DNA of 64,000 bases from Pacificimonas sp963710205 (GCA_963710205.1 CAVPZG010000007.1:62001-126000); one strand, 5' to 3'. Counted from the first letter of the stretch, positions 42,495-53,300 are shown. The notes: generated from the sequence alone by a model not told the origin. Translations and numbers: made by a program.

Positions 42495-45429
42495 CGCTGC
42501 GCACGCGTCCTTCCCATTCGGCGACACGGGCGAGTTGGGCATAGTCCGTGTAGGGCGCATATTCGGGCTTGAGACGCGCCGTAAAGGGTTCATCGCCCGT
42601 CAGCCAGCGCGCCGCCGCCTCCCGAAAGCGGGTCCGCCCGTCCGCCAGCCAGACATCGAGATCCGACCAGGGGTGCGCCTTGGTGACGGAAGAGCTGGAC
42701 TTGATCTCGCCCTCCATATTGCCGCCCGACAGCCGCCAATAGGCGACCGCCGCCACTTCGCCACTGATGCCGGCGAATTTCCCTTCATCGGCCAGCCACG
42801 CCAGCAGCGCCAGCTGGTCGGCATAACCATCGCGGATCTTGGCGGCCGCGGGCGGCGCGCCGGTCTTGTAGTCGGCGACGGCAAGCCGCGCTTCGCGCTG
42901 AAAGATGACGTCCGCCTTGCCGCGCAATTCGACGCCGTCCACCGTCAGCCTGCCCTCGGTCTCCACCCCCGCGATGCGCCACCCTTTCGCTTCCTGCGCG
43001 GCCATCTGTTCCGCCGCCCATGTCAGCATGCGTTCGACACGGGGCCGCCACATCGCGCCGAGAAGAGGATGGTCGGAATAGGCCTTCAAGGCCTTGTCGA
43101 TGGCCGCGGAGCGCGCATCCTGATCGGACAGCGTACCCGCGAGGGACAGTTTCTCCATCAGGTCATGCACGATGGTCCCGCGCGCCGCTGCGTCCGCTTC
43201 TTCCCCAAGGGCATCGAGCTTGTTCAGGCGCAGCAGCCGCTTTGCCCAGAACTGGTAGGGGTCGGCGCGCAGCACTTCGACTTCAGTGACGCTGATCCGC
43301 TTCGGACGCTCTGCGGCAGGCGGGCATGGCTTCGGGCGCCCGGCCGGGATGACCGTTGAAGGCTTGTCCACGTCCGCCGCCCAGGCGATCAGCCGTTCGT
43401 CGGTTTTCAGCTGCCCCCCCAAGATCGCGCCAAGCCGCAGCCAAAAGCGTGAGGCGACGGCAGGCGCGCTTGCATCGCGGCGCGCGCGGGTCAGCAGGAC
43501 GTGACGGGCCCCGCAGGCCTGCACGAAATCATGCGCCGACAACGCCGTGGCGCGATCGGTCGGCGGCAGGCCGAGCGCGGTCCTGATCTTTGGCGGCAGC
43601 CAGGGATCGAAGCTGTCGGAGGAGGGCCAGACACCCTCGTTCAGCCCGCCGAGGATCATCAGGTCGGCACGCTGCAGCCGCGCCTCCAGAAGGCCATAGA
43701 TGGCAAGGCGCGGATGCCGGCCATAGCTGGGCCGGACGGGAACACTGCCCAGGATCGCACCCAGCAATGCGGGCAGGTCGCCGGACGCGACCATACCGCC
43801 CGCCGCTCCATATGTTTCCAGACTGGCCAATATATCAGACGCCGCGCGCCCGGCATTTCCCTCCCAGAACCGCTCGTCCGTTATCGCCCCGATCAGGTTG
43901 CGGAGCTTCGCCGCCGCAGCGGAAAGGTCGCCCGTCGCGCGCCGCTGAAACAGTTCGGCGACCGGGCGAAGCACAAGCTCCTGCGCCTTCCACCAATCGA
44001 GATCGGCTTCCGTCGCGGGCTGCCGCGCGCTGGTCACTGCGGCGGACAGGCGATTGCGAACGCCCTGCAATCCCCGCGCGGGCCGCACGCCGCGCAGGGC
44101 AAGGTCCAGGCGGCGGACATGGCCCAGCCATTCGCCGCGTGTCGCCTCCGGGCCCGCCAGGGGATGCTTGAGCAGCGCCATCAGCGCGACCGGCGCAAAA
44201 CCGCTCGCCGCGGCCTCCAGTGCCAGCCGCAACATGGACCCAGGCGGCGTCAGGCCGAGCGGTGTTCCGGCACTGTCGTCAACGTCCACATTCCAGCGCC
44301 GCATCTGCGCCGCGACCCGCCGCGCCAGGTCGCGGTCAGGGGTAACCAGCGCCGCCGTCTTGCCTGGTGTTTCCAGCACTTCCCGCATGGCGAGCGCGAT
44401 CGCCATCGCCTCCTCCGCAGGGGTCTGCAGCTGCACGCGGAACATGCCCGTCGCAGCGTCGTCAGGAAGCGCGACATCGCGCCAGTCCGCTGTCATCTCG
44501 GGTGTGGCAAAACCGTGCGACAGCAGCGCACCGCGCGCTTTGGGGCCATCGCTGTCCGCAATCTCCGGCCAGTCCCGCACTTCGCCGCGCGCGATGGACA
44601 TACCATCCAGCAGCAGCTTCAACGGGACCTGCGGATGCGGCTGGCCCGACGACAGCCTGTCCCACGCCGCCTCGTCCATGGCCGTATCAAGACCTGGCAG
44701 CACTACGGCCCCCTGCGGCATCCGTGCGATGACGCCAAGCAGTTCCGCGCCGGCCGGTTCGGCATTGGCGATCCCTGCGGCAATGACGGGATAGGGCGGC
44801 GGCGTCCGTTTCCATCGCGCCGCCATGCGCCGGATCAGTTTCTGCCGCTGCGCCGCACGGTCGGTTTTGCCAATCTGTGCCAGCGCGTCCGGCCAGAAAT
44901 CGCGCACGATGTTCAGGAAGGTCGCCGTATCCTGCCAGTGTTCCGCCATCTCCGCCTCAACCGCGGTGTCGAGCGCATCAGGCGGAACCTCGTACAGCTG
45001 CATCAGGTCGAGCGCGCGGCCCAGCGCCTCGGCATAGCGCAGGGTCTCGACCTTGGCGCGGCTCTGTCCCGTGCGTTTCTGCCAGCGTTCAATGAGCGGC
45101 ATCAACCGCAGGGTCCGCTCCAGCTCGTCGATCGCGGGCTGCCGGTCGAAGTCCTCAGCTGCCATCAGGCCGGGCATCAGGTCATCGTCGAGATCGCCAA
45201 GCGTCGTCAGGCGCGGCAGGAGGAGCGCGCCGTCCGATACCCGCACGAACGCTTCCGTTACGCTTCGGACCGCGCGCCGGTTCGGCAGCAATACCAGCGT
45301 CCGCGCTAGCGCCAGTTCATCGTTCCCGCTCTCCGCATCGCCAAAGGGGAAGCCTTTCCGCAGCCCCTTGGCCAGGCGGTCGACGAAACTCCCCTCCGGC
45401 GGGATGCTGTAGACCCTGGGCTCAGGCAC
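42487..45429 (-). CDS. addB: AddB subunit of the AddAB recombination nuclease
   Basis: A 980-residue partner of AddA in processing double-strand breaks to load RecA. It begins RVYSIPPEGSFVDRLAKGLRKGFPFGDAE...LVLLPNRRAVRSVTEAFVRVSDGALLLPRLTTLGDLDDD, the alphaproteobacterial AddB opening. Later parts include LMILGGLNEGVWPSSDSFDPWLPPKIRTALGLPPTDRA. A C-terminal PD-(D/E)xK nuclease reads GVELRGKADVIFQREARLAVADYKTGAPP. The start is GTG at 45429, overlapping the murU stop by eight bases. It overlaps addA downstream, so both nuclease subunits are translationally coupled. Confidence 0.93.
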   Translation of the reverse strand: MPEPRVYSIPPEGSFVDRLAKGLRKGFPFGDAESGNDELALARTLVLLPNRRAVRSVTEAFVRVSDGALLLPRLTTLGDLDDDLMPGLMAAEDFDRQPAIDELERTLRLMPLIERWQKRTGQSRAKVETLRYAEALGRALDLMQLYEVPPDALDTAVEAEMAEHWQDTATFLNIVRDFWPDALAQIGKTDRAAQRQKLIRRMAARWKRTPPPYPVIAAGIANAEPAGAELLGVIARMPQGAVVLPGLDTAMDEAAWDRLSSGQPHPQVPLKLLLDGMSIARGEVRDWPEIADSDGPKARGALLSHGFATPEMTADWRDVALPDDAATGMFRVQLQTPAEEAMAIALAMREVLETPGKTAALVTPDRDLARRVAAQMRRWNVDVDDSAGTPLGLTPPGSMLRLALEAAASGFAPVALMALLKHPLAGPEATRGEWLGHVRRLDLALRGVRPARGLQGVRNRLSAAVTSARQPATEADLDWWKAQELVLRPVAELFQRRATGDLSAAAAKLRNLIGAITDERFWEGNAGRAASDILASLETYGAAGGMVASGDLPALLGAILGSVPVRPSYGRHPRLAIYGLLEARLQRADLMILGGLNEGVWPSSDSFDPWLPPKIRTALGLPPTDRATALSAHDFVQACGARHVLLTRARRDASAPAVASRFWLRLGAILGGQLKTDERLIAWAADVDKPSTVIPAGRPKPCPPAAERPKRISVTEVEVLRADPYQFWAKRLLRLNKLDALGEEADAAARGTIVHDLMEKLSLAGTLSDQDARSAAIDKALKAYSDHPLLGAMWRPRVERMLTWAAEQMAAQEAKGWRIAGVETEGRLTVDGVELRGKADVIFQREARLAVADYKTGAPPAAAKIRDGYADQLALLAWLADEGKFAGISGEVAAVAYWRLSGGNMEGEIKSSSSVTKAHPWSDLDVWLADGRTRFREAAARWLTGDEPFTARLKPEYAPYTDYAQLARVAEWEGRVRSDD

Positions 45430-46183
45430 CCGCCAGCAGGTCTTCGGTTAATTTCACGGCTGCCGGTGTGCCGACATGATACCAGCCGCCCTGATGGGCG
45501 ATGCCGTAGAGACGGCCACGCTCTATCAGGCGGTCCCAGATCAGGTTGAAACTGAACGGTCCATCGGGCGTATCCTCGAACAGACTGGCCTTCACGATTT
45601 GCGTGCCGGAATAAATGAAGGGCGCCAGACGGACGCCGGACTGGCGAACCAGCTTGCCCGTGCCGTCCATGCGAAAATCGCCATTGCCGTCATAGCCCGT
45701 TGCGCGCGCCAAGGGCACCATCAGCAGCAGCGCGTCCATGATTTCGGGATCCCAGCGTTCGGCCATCAGCGCCAGCGTGTCCAGCGGCCCGTCGACCAGG
45801 ATGTTGTCGCTGTTGGTCACGAAAAACGGATCGGCGTCGATGAGCGGCAGTGCCTTTTTCGCCCCGCCACCGGTTTCCAGCAGCTGCTCCCGCTCGTCTG
45901 AAAGGCGAATGTCGAGGCCGTGGTTGACGCGCGCGACGTGCGCCTCGACCTGACCGGCCAGATAGTGCGTGTTGACGACCGCGCGCTTGATGCCGGCAGC
46001 GGCGATCCCGTCCAGCGCATAGTCGATCAGCGCCTTGCCATTCACTGCGATCAGCGGCTTTGGCCGCGTCGCCGTCAGGGGCCGCATCCGCCGCCCCAGG
46101 CCCGCCGCCAGCACCATCGCCGCCTTTGGCATGTCGGCATTGATTTTCGGCCTCAGTTTGAGCGGCGCCTTGATGCTATTCAT
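45422..46183 (-). CDS. murU: MurNAc-1-phosphate uridylyltransferase-like nucleotidyltransferase
   Basis: A 253-residue NDP-sugar pyrophosphorylase. The nucleotide site is AMVLAAGLGRRMRPLTATRPKPLIAVNGKALIDYALDGI. A sugar/metal part follows (DADPFFVTNSDNILVDGP), and the end is GGWYHVGTPAAVKLTEDLL. The short length and its coupling to amgK identify it as MurU, which makes UDP-MurNAc from recycled MurNAc-1-phosphate, bypassing de novo synthesis and giving intrinsic fosfomycin tolerance where present. ATG 46183 overlaps the amgK stop (ATGA). Open sequence further upstream belongs to amgK. Confidence 0.85.
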   Translation of the reverse strand: MNSIKAPLKLRPKINADMPKAAMVLAAGLGRRMRPLTATRPKPLIAVNGKALIDYALDGIAAAGIKRAVVNTHYLAGQVEAHVARVNHGLDIRLSDEREQLLETGGGAKKALPLIDADPFFVTNSDNILVDGPLDTLALMAERWDPEIMDALLLMVPLARATGYDGNGDFRMDGTGKLVRQSGVRLAPFIYSGTQIVKASLFEDTPDGPFSFNLIWDRLIERGRLYGIAHQGGWYHVGTPAAVKLTEDLLAGA

Positions 46184-47205
46184 GCAGCGTCCTTCAGGGG
46201 TTTGCGCGCGTCCTGCGGCAGGTGGGTGTCGAACCAGTCTTTCAGCGGGGCAAGCGCGGGATGGGCCAGATTCGTGTCGAGGTGCGCCCATAGCCGGGGC
46301 AGATGCGTCAGATAGCGCGGCTTGCCGTCGCGCCGCCAGAGCCGCACGAACACGCCCAGGATACGCGCCGCCCGCTGCGCCCCCATGACGGCGTAGCTGG
46401 CGCGAAACGCGGCTTCGTCCAGATCGCGCGCCGACAGATAGCGGGCCGTCATTTCATGTTCCAGCCGGGCGGGCACATCGCGCCGTGCATCCTGCAACAG
46501 GGAAACGAGATCATATGACGATGGCCCGCGCATGGCGTCCTGAAAGTCCAGAATACCGACCCGCTGGGCTCCGCTGCGATCCGGTAGCCACATCAGATTT
46601 GGCGAATGATAATCAAGCTGGACCATACGGTCGCTGTCATAATCGGCTGCCGCCAGAACCTTTCGCCAGGCCGCCGCGTGGCTGGACCGCACCTCGCCGG
46701 GGGCCTTCCCGCCCATCAGTTCCGGCCAGTGCCAGTCAAGCAGCAGTTCCGCCTCCCTGATCATGCGCGCAGGGCTATAGTCCTCGATGGCGACGTGGCC
46801 CAGTTTTCCGGGCATCGGTGCGGCATGAAGGGCGGCGAGCACATCGGTCGCGGCGCAATAAAGTTCACGCTGTTCCGCGGGCGATGCGCCTTTCAGATAT
46901 TCGAAATACTGCTTCGTCCCCAGATCCTCCAGCAGGATCAGCCCGTCCGCCATGTCGGTCGCATAAATCTCCGGCCCGCTCATCCCCCGCGCGCGGATTT
47001 CGTGCGCCAGTTCCACGAACCATTCCGACCGTTCGGACGGATCAGGCGCATGCATCAGGATGGCGCGCTCACCGTTTCCGCGCGACAGCCGAAAATAGCG
47101 CCGGAACGCCGCGTCCGCGCTGAATTCTTCCCTGTCGGCGTCCGCCCACCCCACCCCCGCCAGAAAGGCGGGCGCGGCGGGCGGCAAAATCACAGTCTGG
47201 CCCAT
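46180..47205 (-). CDS. amgK: Anomeric MurNAc/GlcNAc kinase (aminoglycoside phosphotransferase fold)
   Basis: A 341-residue kinase of the APH family. An N-terminal lobe (SADAAFRRYFRLSRGNGERAILMHAPDPSERSEWFV) precedes the catalytic loop QLDYHSPNLMWLPD, with HxxN in place of HxDxxxxN, and the metal motif ILDFQDAMRGPSSYDLVSLLQDARRDV. AmgK phosphorylates the anomeric carbon of MurNAc or GlcNAc released from the wall, feeding MurU next door. ATG 47205 (MGQTVILPPAAPAF) gives a 16-base overlap with tsaE; the longer open frame has no family support. Confidence 0.87.
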   Translation of the reverse strand: MGQTVILPPAAPAFLAGVGWADADREEFSADAAFRRYFRLSRGNGERAILMHAPDPSERSEWFVELAHEIRARGMSGPEIYATDMADGLILLEDLGTKQYFEYLKGASPAEQRELYCAATDVLAALHAAPMPGKLGHVAIEDYSPARMIREAELLLDWHWPELMGGKAPGEVRSSHAAAWRKVLAAADYDSDRMVQLDYHSPNLMWLPDRSGAQRVGILDFQDAMRGPSSYDLVSLLQDARRDVPARLEHEMTARYLSARDLDEAAFRASYAVMGAQRAARILGVFVRLWRRDGKPRYLTHLPRLWAHLDTNLAHPALAPLKDWFDTHLPQDARKPLKDAA

Positions 47206-47636
47206 CGGGCCTCCCAACTTGGCGGCACGTCCACTGTCAACTGCCGAACCGCGTCTCCCGTCCCTGAAAGTGTGAGCTCGAGCGCCGGGCCCGGAACGAA
47301 CCCGGCACCCTTTTCGGGCCATTCGACGATCAGCGCGCCATCGGACAAGATTTCGTCAAGAGCCAGCGCCTCGACCTCCGACGGATCGTCCAGACGGTAA
47401 AGGTCGCTGTGCCAGACCGGAAGGCGCATCCCTTCGTCGTCATAGGGCTGCACCAGTGTGAATGTCGGGCTTGGCACTTCTCCCCGATGACCCGCCCCTC
47501 TCAGGATGCCGCGCGCCAGCACGGTCTTGCCGGCACCCAGCGGCCCCGAAAGTGTCACCACGTCGCCTGCGGCCAGTTCGCTGCCAAGCTTCCGGCCAAA
47601 TTCACGCTGCGCCGCTTCATCCGGAAATCGCATCAT
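47190..47636 (-). CDS. tsaE: tRNA threonylcarbamoyladenosine biosynthesis ATPase TsaE
   Basis: A 148-residue cytoplasmic ATPase that supports TsaB-TsaD in forming t6A37 on ANN-decoding tRNAs. It has Walker A LSGPLGAGKTVLARGIL (about residues 30-46), switch region VPSPTFTLVQPYDD and Walker B-like LIVEWPEKGAG; HSDLYRLDDPSEVEALALDEIL is also typical. The length is normal for the family. Its ATGATG start overlaps the divL stop, and its end overlaps amgK. Confidence 0.93.
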   Translation of the reverse strand: MMRFPDEAAQREFGRKLGSELAAGDVVTLSGPLGAGKTVLARGILRGAGHRGEVPSPTFTLVQPYDDEGMRLPVWHSDLYRLDDPSEVEALALDEILSDGALIVEWPEKGAGFVPGPALELTLSGTGDAVRQLTVDVPPSWEARWARL

Positions 47637-50092
47637 GTCCTGCTCGCGCGTCCGGCGCTGGCCGACAGCGGCACGGGCGAACGGCGCGGCAGGCTCAGCC
47701 GCATCTCCGTACCCTTGTCCTCGGAGGATATGACTTCCAGCGTGCCGCCGTGCAGAAGAACGATCTCTCGCACCAGCGACAGGCCCAGGCCAACGCCCTG
47801 CGTCGATCCCGCATTGGAGCCCTTGCGGAACCGTTCGAACACCAGATCCTGCTCCCCCTTGGGAATGCCGATCCCGGTATCGCTGATCGTGATGACGATC
47901 TCATTGGCTCCGCCGCGCGCGGTAATGCGCACGTGACCGCCCTCCGGCGTGAATCGCACCGCGTTCGATACGAGATTGTAAAGCGCCTGCTTCAGTCGCA
48001 CGGGATCACCGGGGATGCGGCCGACCGTATCGTCAAGCTCGATCCCGAAGCTGAGGCCGCGATCGCGCGCATTGCCGGCCGACATCGCCTCCACGCTGCT
48101 CAAGAGGTCGGCGATGTCCACGTCTTCCTGTTCCAGCGACAGGCCCTGGGCATCGCTGACGCTGAGGTCGATAATCCCGTTGATCATCACCCGCAGGCGT
48201 TCCGCGGATGTCAGGATCGAGGAGACATAGTCGGTCTGGACTTCGCTGAGCGTGCCGCCGATTTCCATCTGCAGCATTTCGCCGAAACCGGCGATGGCGG
48301 TCAGCGGCGTCCGGAGTTCATAGGACATGCTCTCGACAAAGCGGCTCTTGGCTTCGTCCGCGGCGACCAGCGCCTCGTTCCTGTCCCTCAGCGCGATCTC
48401 GATCCGCTCGGCATCGGTCACGTCGATGAACGTGAACAACGCGTTGCCGTCGGGAAGCGGCACGGCGGCAAAGCGCAGGTAACGGCCATCCGACAGTTCC
48501 AGGCGGCCGCTTCGTTCGCTGCGCCCGTCCGTGGACGCGCGGATCAGCATCCGCATCACTTCGGCGGCGTCACCATCTTTCAGACTGACCTCCGCCGAGG
48601 CGAACAGGGCGTCGACATGCGGATTCTGGCTGATGATGTCATGCGGCAGTTTCCACATGTCCTGAAAGGCAAGGTTGTGAAACTGAAGCCGTCCCGCGAC
48701 GCCGAAAACGGCAACGGCTTCGTGAAGATTTTGCAGGGTCGCATCCTGAACACGCACGAGCTGGTCGCGCGAGGACGCCAGTCGCAGCCGTTCAGACTGG
48801 TCCTCGAAAATCATCAGCAGACCGCCATCGGGCGTGGGCTGTGCCAGCACGCGCAGCACCATGTTATCCGGCAGGACCCAGGTTTCCTCCAGCCCGGTAT
48901 CCGCGCTCAGGAACCAGTTTCTGCGCTCCGCCTTCCAGCTGGGAAAATCGCGCTGTTCGGGCAGACGGCGAATTTCGCGCATATGTTCCAGAACACGGTC
49001 GAACTCCGGCTCCTCGTCCAGAGCGGCATCATCAATCTGGAACAGCCGCTGAAAGGCCTGGTTGGCCGCCTCCAGATGCCGCTCCGCATTGAAGCGGGCC
49101 ACGCCCGCTGACAGCCTGCCAAACATGTCCGCCTGCGCCTTGGCATAGCGGTCACGCTCCGCTCGCGCTTCGTCCCGCTCGGTGATGTCGAGCGCGAAGC
49201 CCGCGACTTCGCCGGACGCCAGCGGCACGTTGGCGACCCGCAGCCGGCGGCGTTCTCCGCCTATCACGGTCGTTTCCTCGCGGATCTGCAGTTCACCCTT
49301 TTCAAGGGCGTCACGCGCTGCGGCACGCGGCTGCAATGTCAGCGTGCCGGTCAGCAGCTCCGCCTGATCGGCGACGGCGGCTGCGGGAGACTCGGCCTCG
49401 ACCGCCAGGGCATAGGCCTCGTTGACTTCGACCAGATTGAGGTCACGGTCGCGCCGCCAGACGGGTGCGGGCGCGACCGCGATCATCGCCCGCGCCGCTT
49501 CGGACCGCCCGCTTTCCTCGGCGCGCACCCTTTCAAGATGGGCCAGTCGCGCGTCAGCCTCGGTCGTGTCGGAGAACCACACGACGACACCGCGGTCGCC
49601 GGCGACTTCCGGCGCGGCTGCGCGGCCCGATGCCTCCAGCATGCGCCTGCCGTCGGCGGTCGCAAGCGTCAGCGTAAAGGGTGCGCCCGAAACCGCAGCC
49701 CCGGAAATGGCCGCCTCCAGCGCGGTCAGGCCTTCACCCTCCAGGCCCGCATCCTGCCTGGGCGCCAGTTCGCCAAGGGACGATACCGTCCTGTCCAGCT
49801 TCAGCCAGGATCGGAGCATGTCCGACACGGTAATGCGCTTTTCGTCACCGACGATCATGTAGGCGGAAGGGACGGTCGCAAGCAGACCGCGCAGACGAAG
49901 TCCCCAGGCCTGCGCCGTTTCCGCCTGCGCCCTGATCCGCGCGGACCGGATGACCGTCCAAAGCGCGAACAAAAGCCATGCCGCCGCAATGACCATCGCC
50001 GCCGACGTGGCCGCATCAAGCCGCAGCCCGGCCTGCGCGTGTGCTGGCGCGGCCAGAAGGGGCAGGCTGACAAGGGCAATCTGATGGCGCAT
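47633..50092 (-). CDS. divL: DivL-type PAS histidine-kinase homologue with Tyr at the phospho-acceptor site
   Basis: An 819-residue membrane sensor. A signal/anchor and one membrane segment (AAMVIAAAWLLFALWTVIRSARIRA) lead to several PAS domains (for example TVPSAYMIVGDEKRITVSD, MIAVAPAPVWRRDRDLNLVEVNEAYA and DATLQNLHEAVAVFGVAGRLQFHNLAFQDMW). The dimerisation helix reads FVESMSYELRTPLTAIAGF: Tyr591 replaces the normal His. The ATP domain looks intact (NLVSNAVRFTPEGG, DTGIGIP, GVGLGLSLV). This Tyr and the neighbour tsaE are hallmarks of DivL, the Caulobacter polarity and CtrA-pathway regulator that works with DivK and CckA. ATG 50092 is chosen for its signal sequence; the open frame extends to 50545. 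Confidence 0.88.
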   Translation of the reverse strand: MRHQIALVSLPLLAAPAHAQAGLRLDAATSAAMVIAAAWLLFALWTVIRSARIRAQAETAQAWGLRLRGLLATVPSAYMIVGDEKRITVSDMLRSWLKLDRTVSSLGELAPRQDAGLEGEGLTALEAAISGAAVSGAPFTLTLATADGRRMLEASGRAAAPEVAGDRGVVVWFSDTTEADARLAHLERVRAEESGRSEAARAMIAVAPAPVWRRDRDLNLVEVNEAYALAVEAESPAAAVADQAELLTGTLTLQPRAAARDALEKGELQIREETTVIGGERRRLRVANVPLASGEVAGFALDITERDEARAERDRYAKAQADMFGRLSAGVARFNAERHLEAANQAFQRLFQIDDAALDEEPEFDRVLEHMREIRRLPEQRDFPSWKAERRNWFLSADTGLEETWVLPDNMVLRVLAQPTPDGGLLMIFEDQSERLRLASSRDQLVRVQDATLQNLHEAVAVFGVAGRLQFHNLAFQDMWKLPHDIISQNPHVDALFASAEVSLKDGDAAEVMRMLIRASTDGRSERSGRLELSDGRYLRFAAVPLPDGNALFTFIDVTDAERIEIALRDRNEALVAADEAKSRFVESMSYELRTPLTAIAGFGEMLQMEIGGTLSEVQTDYVSSILTSAERLRVMINGIIDLSVSDAQGLSLEQEDVDIADLLSSVEAMSAGNARDRGLSFGIELDDTVGRIPGDPVRLKQALYNLVSNAVRFTPEGGHVRITARGGANEIVITISDTGIGIPKGEQDLVFERFRKGSNAGSTQGVGLGLSLVREIVLLHGGTLEVISSEDKGTEMRLSLPRRSPVPLSASAGRASRT

Positions 50093-50330
50093 TCCCGCCC
50101 TTCTTAACGAACAAGGCGCCGCAGGGGAATCCGTGCTGCCAACTGATTTACGATTGGCGAGCCGGGTCATGGACGATGCAAAATCAGGCAAACTGGTGCC
50201 TTTGCGCAACAAAGATGCGTAAATTTTTTGCAGTGCAGCATTTTCCATTGACAGGCGGCTTCCAGAGGCTGTCTTGTCAGATTTATGACAGCGCCGGAAT
50301 TGATGGCGAGCGTCGTTACGACTGAAGGGG

Positions 50331-53300
50331 ATGAAGATGACTATGCCAAAGACGAACAGCCTTGCCGGGATGACAAGCGCCCTTGCCCTGCTGGTGGCGA
50401 TGCCCGCCATGGCGCAGGATTCCGGCAGCGACCTGCCCGCCGCCGCCAGCGGTGACGAAGTCATCGTGATCACGGGCTCGCGCCTGTCGCGCGATCTGAA
50501 CGAAGTCGCAGCGTCGCCGGTTACCGCCGTGTCACTTGAGGACATTCAGCGCTCGGGCGTGGTCGATGTCTCGGAAGCGCTGCGTGAACTTCCCGCGCTG
50601 TCGTTCTCGACAACAATCGCGGATTCCCTCGATGGCCTCGGCGAAGCGCGCCTGGGTGTTGCGTCACTCAACCTGCGCGGACTTGGCAGCAACCGGACCC
50701 TCGTTCTCGTCGATGGCAAACGTCACGTTTCAAGTGTTGCCGGTGATCAGATCGTCGATATCGAAACGATCCCCTCGGCACTCATCCAGAATGTCGAAGT
50801 CCTGACGGGCGGCGCATCCGCCATTTATGGTGCCGATGCTGTGACGGGCGTGGTCAACTTCACTCTGAAGGACGATTTTAACGGCTTCGACATCACCGGT
50901 CAGGCCGGGATCAGCGACAGGGGTGATGGTTTCACCGGGTCGGTGGAGGCGATCTATGGAACGGATTTCGCCGATGGACGCGGCAATGTCGCTGTCTTTG
51001 GCGGCTATTCCCGGATCGAAAAGATCGCCATCGACGACAGGTCCTATACGCGGGACAATTTTCAGGCCAATGCCGGACCCGAATATGGCAACCCGCTAAG
51101 GCGCTTCCAGCAAGGCGACATTTCCTCAGGCACACCGAATTTTGCCGGTCTCTACACGACGGATAATGGCCTTTTCCCTTATGGCTTCAGCATTCCCACA
51201 AGCGCGGACGATTTCGCGGCACTGTTTGCCGACACGACAGGCGCTCCTTTCACGGGGTCCCTCAACGCTGCCGAGCAGGCACTGATCGACCGTGCTTCCG
51301 GGGCACCGTCCAATGCCTACCAGGCATTTCCGGTATTCGCCATTTCATCGACGCAGGGCCTCGTTTTCCGCAATGATTTCGGCTTCTTCGATGCGGACGT
51401 GAACGGAAACGGCGTTCAGGATTGCGAGGAGAGCTATATCGGCTTCACCGGCTTTGGCGGCGGCGGCTGCTATGTCACCACGCCGGACGGCGGTGTTCGC
51501 ATCTTTGAGGACGGCATCATCGCCAGCGGTTCGAACCAGTTCGGCGGCGATGGCGCGGAGCAGGCCACGAACGGCGACTCCCTCATTCCTAAAGACGAGC
51601 GCTACATGACGGGCGTGGTTGCCAGCTTTGAATTTTCGCCTGCCGCCACCGCCTATCTCGATGCCAAATATGTGCATACGGAAACGCAGCAGGACACGTT
51701 CTACAACACCTTTTACGATTCGCTTCTCATTCCCGCGGACAACCCCTTCATTCCGGCTGTCCTGCAGGGCGATGCCGATGATGCCGGCGGTCTCAGGATT
51801 TCGCGCGACTTCACCGATCTCGGTCTGAACCGGGTGACGTCGGAGCGGGATACCTACCGCATCATTGCCGGTTTACGCGGCGCAATGACCGACAATCTCA
51901 ACTATGATTTTTCCGTGAACTGGGGCCGCACCGATGTCGCGACCACGAACAGCCGTACCGTCCTGCCCGATCGCCTGTTCGCCGCGATCGACGCGGTCGA
52001 CGAAGGCGAGTTTCTGACGGGGACGGCGAACGGCAATATCGTCTGCCGCTCCGACCTCGACGGCACACCCTATCCGGGTTCGGAAATCTTCCCGGTTATC
52101 GAAGGCGGATTTTTCACCTTCAATCCCGGTGACGGCAGCTGTGTGCCAACGACACTTTTCAACGGCAGGCAGTCGGTCAATGCGGACGCGGCGGACTTCA
52201 TCACGGTGCCAACGACCAACAAATTCCGGCTTGAGCATTATGTCATAACGGGCCAGCTGGTCGGTGACACCGCAGGCTTTGTCGATCTTCCCGGTGGTCC
52301 CGTCCAATTCGCTGTCGGCACGGAATTCCGCCGCGAAACCAGCGAATCCCGCTTCGATCCCCTGACACTCGGCATATTGCAGACCGATGTTCCGAACGGC
52401 TCTACGGGCGATTTCATTGGCGATATCAGTGGCAACCAGTCCCTGACCTTCAGCACCACGCGGACGCTGAACACCGGGGGCGACTTCGACGTTTTCGAGC
52501 TGTTCGGCGAAGTCCGCCTGCCGATTCTGGCGGACCGGCCTTTCTTTGAAACGCTTGAATTGTCAGGCGCCGCGCGCTTCTCGGACTATTCGACAATCGG
52601 CAACACGTTCACCTGGTCCGTGAATGGCATCTGGGCCCCGGTTCAGGATGTCCGCCTGCGTGCGACCTATGCGCAGGCCGTTCGCGCGCCGAACATTGCT
52701 GAGCTGTTCGATCCGCAGCAGGGAACCGTCTTCCGGCCAGAGGATCCTTGCGATCAGAACGTCATCAACGCGCGCGTCAGTGCCGACGATCCCAATGTCG
52801 GCACGCGGATCGCGAACTGCAATGCCCAGCGCGCCTCCTTCGGTCTCGACACGTCGGTCGACTATTTCGATCCCCTGTCCGCCCGTTTCGACGGAACGAC
52901 TGGCGGTAATCCCGAGCTTGAGGAGGAGACAGCGAAAACCTGGACAGCCGGCGTCGTTCTGCAACCACGCTGGGTTCCGGGCCTCGTCCTTTCCGCCGAT
53001 TACTACAATATCAGGATCGACGATGCGATTTCCGCCGTCAGCGCCCAGGACGTGGTCGACAGCTGCTATGACAGCAGCGACTTTCCAAACCAGTTTTGCG
53101 GGCAGTTCGAGCGGCGCGGGGATTTCGGACTGTCGTTCCTAAGGCAGACCCAGCTGAATTTTGGTCGCATCGAGGCGGCGGGCGTCGATATTACCGTCCG
53201 CTACGGCTTCGCTTTGGGCGACAACAATTTCGATCTGCGCGCCAATGTGGGCTGGGTCGACAAGCTCAACTTCTTTTTCGACCCGACGGATCTGTCCAAC

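Noticed and set aside
40476..42572. A 698-codon open frame antisense to addA
   Set aside because: No recognisable motif, and the codons are the mirror of a clear helicase gene; long antisense frames are common at high GC.
43501..45309. A 602-codon open frame antisense to addB
   Set aside because: Composition is Arg/Gln-rich without any domain; addB on the other strand is well supported.
50248..50253. TTGACA as -35 box of the large TonB receptor gene
   Set aside because: No acceptable -10 hexamer lies 16-18 bases downstream.
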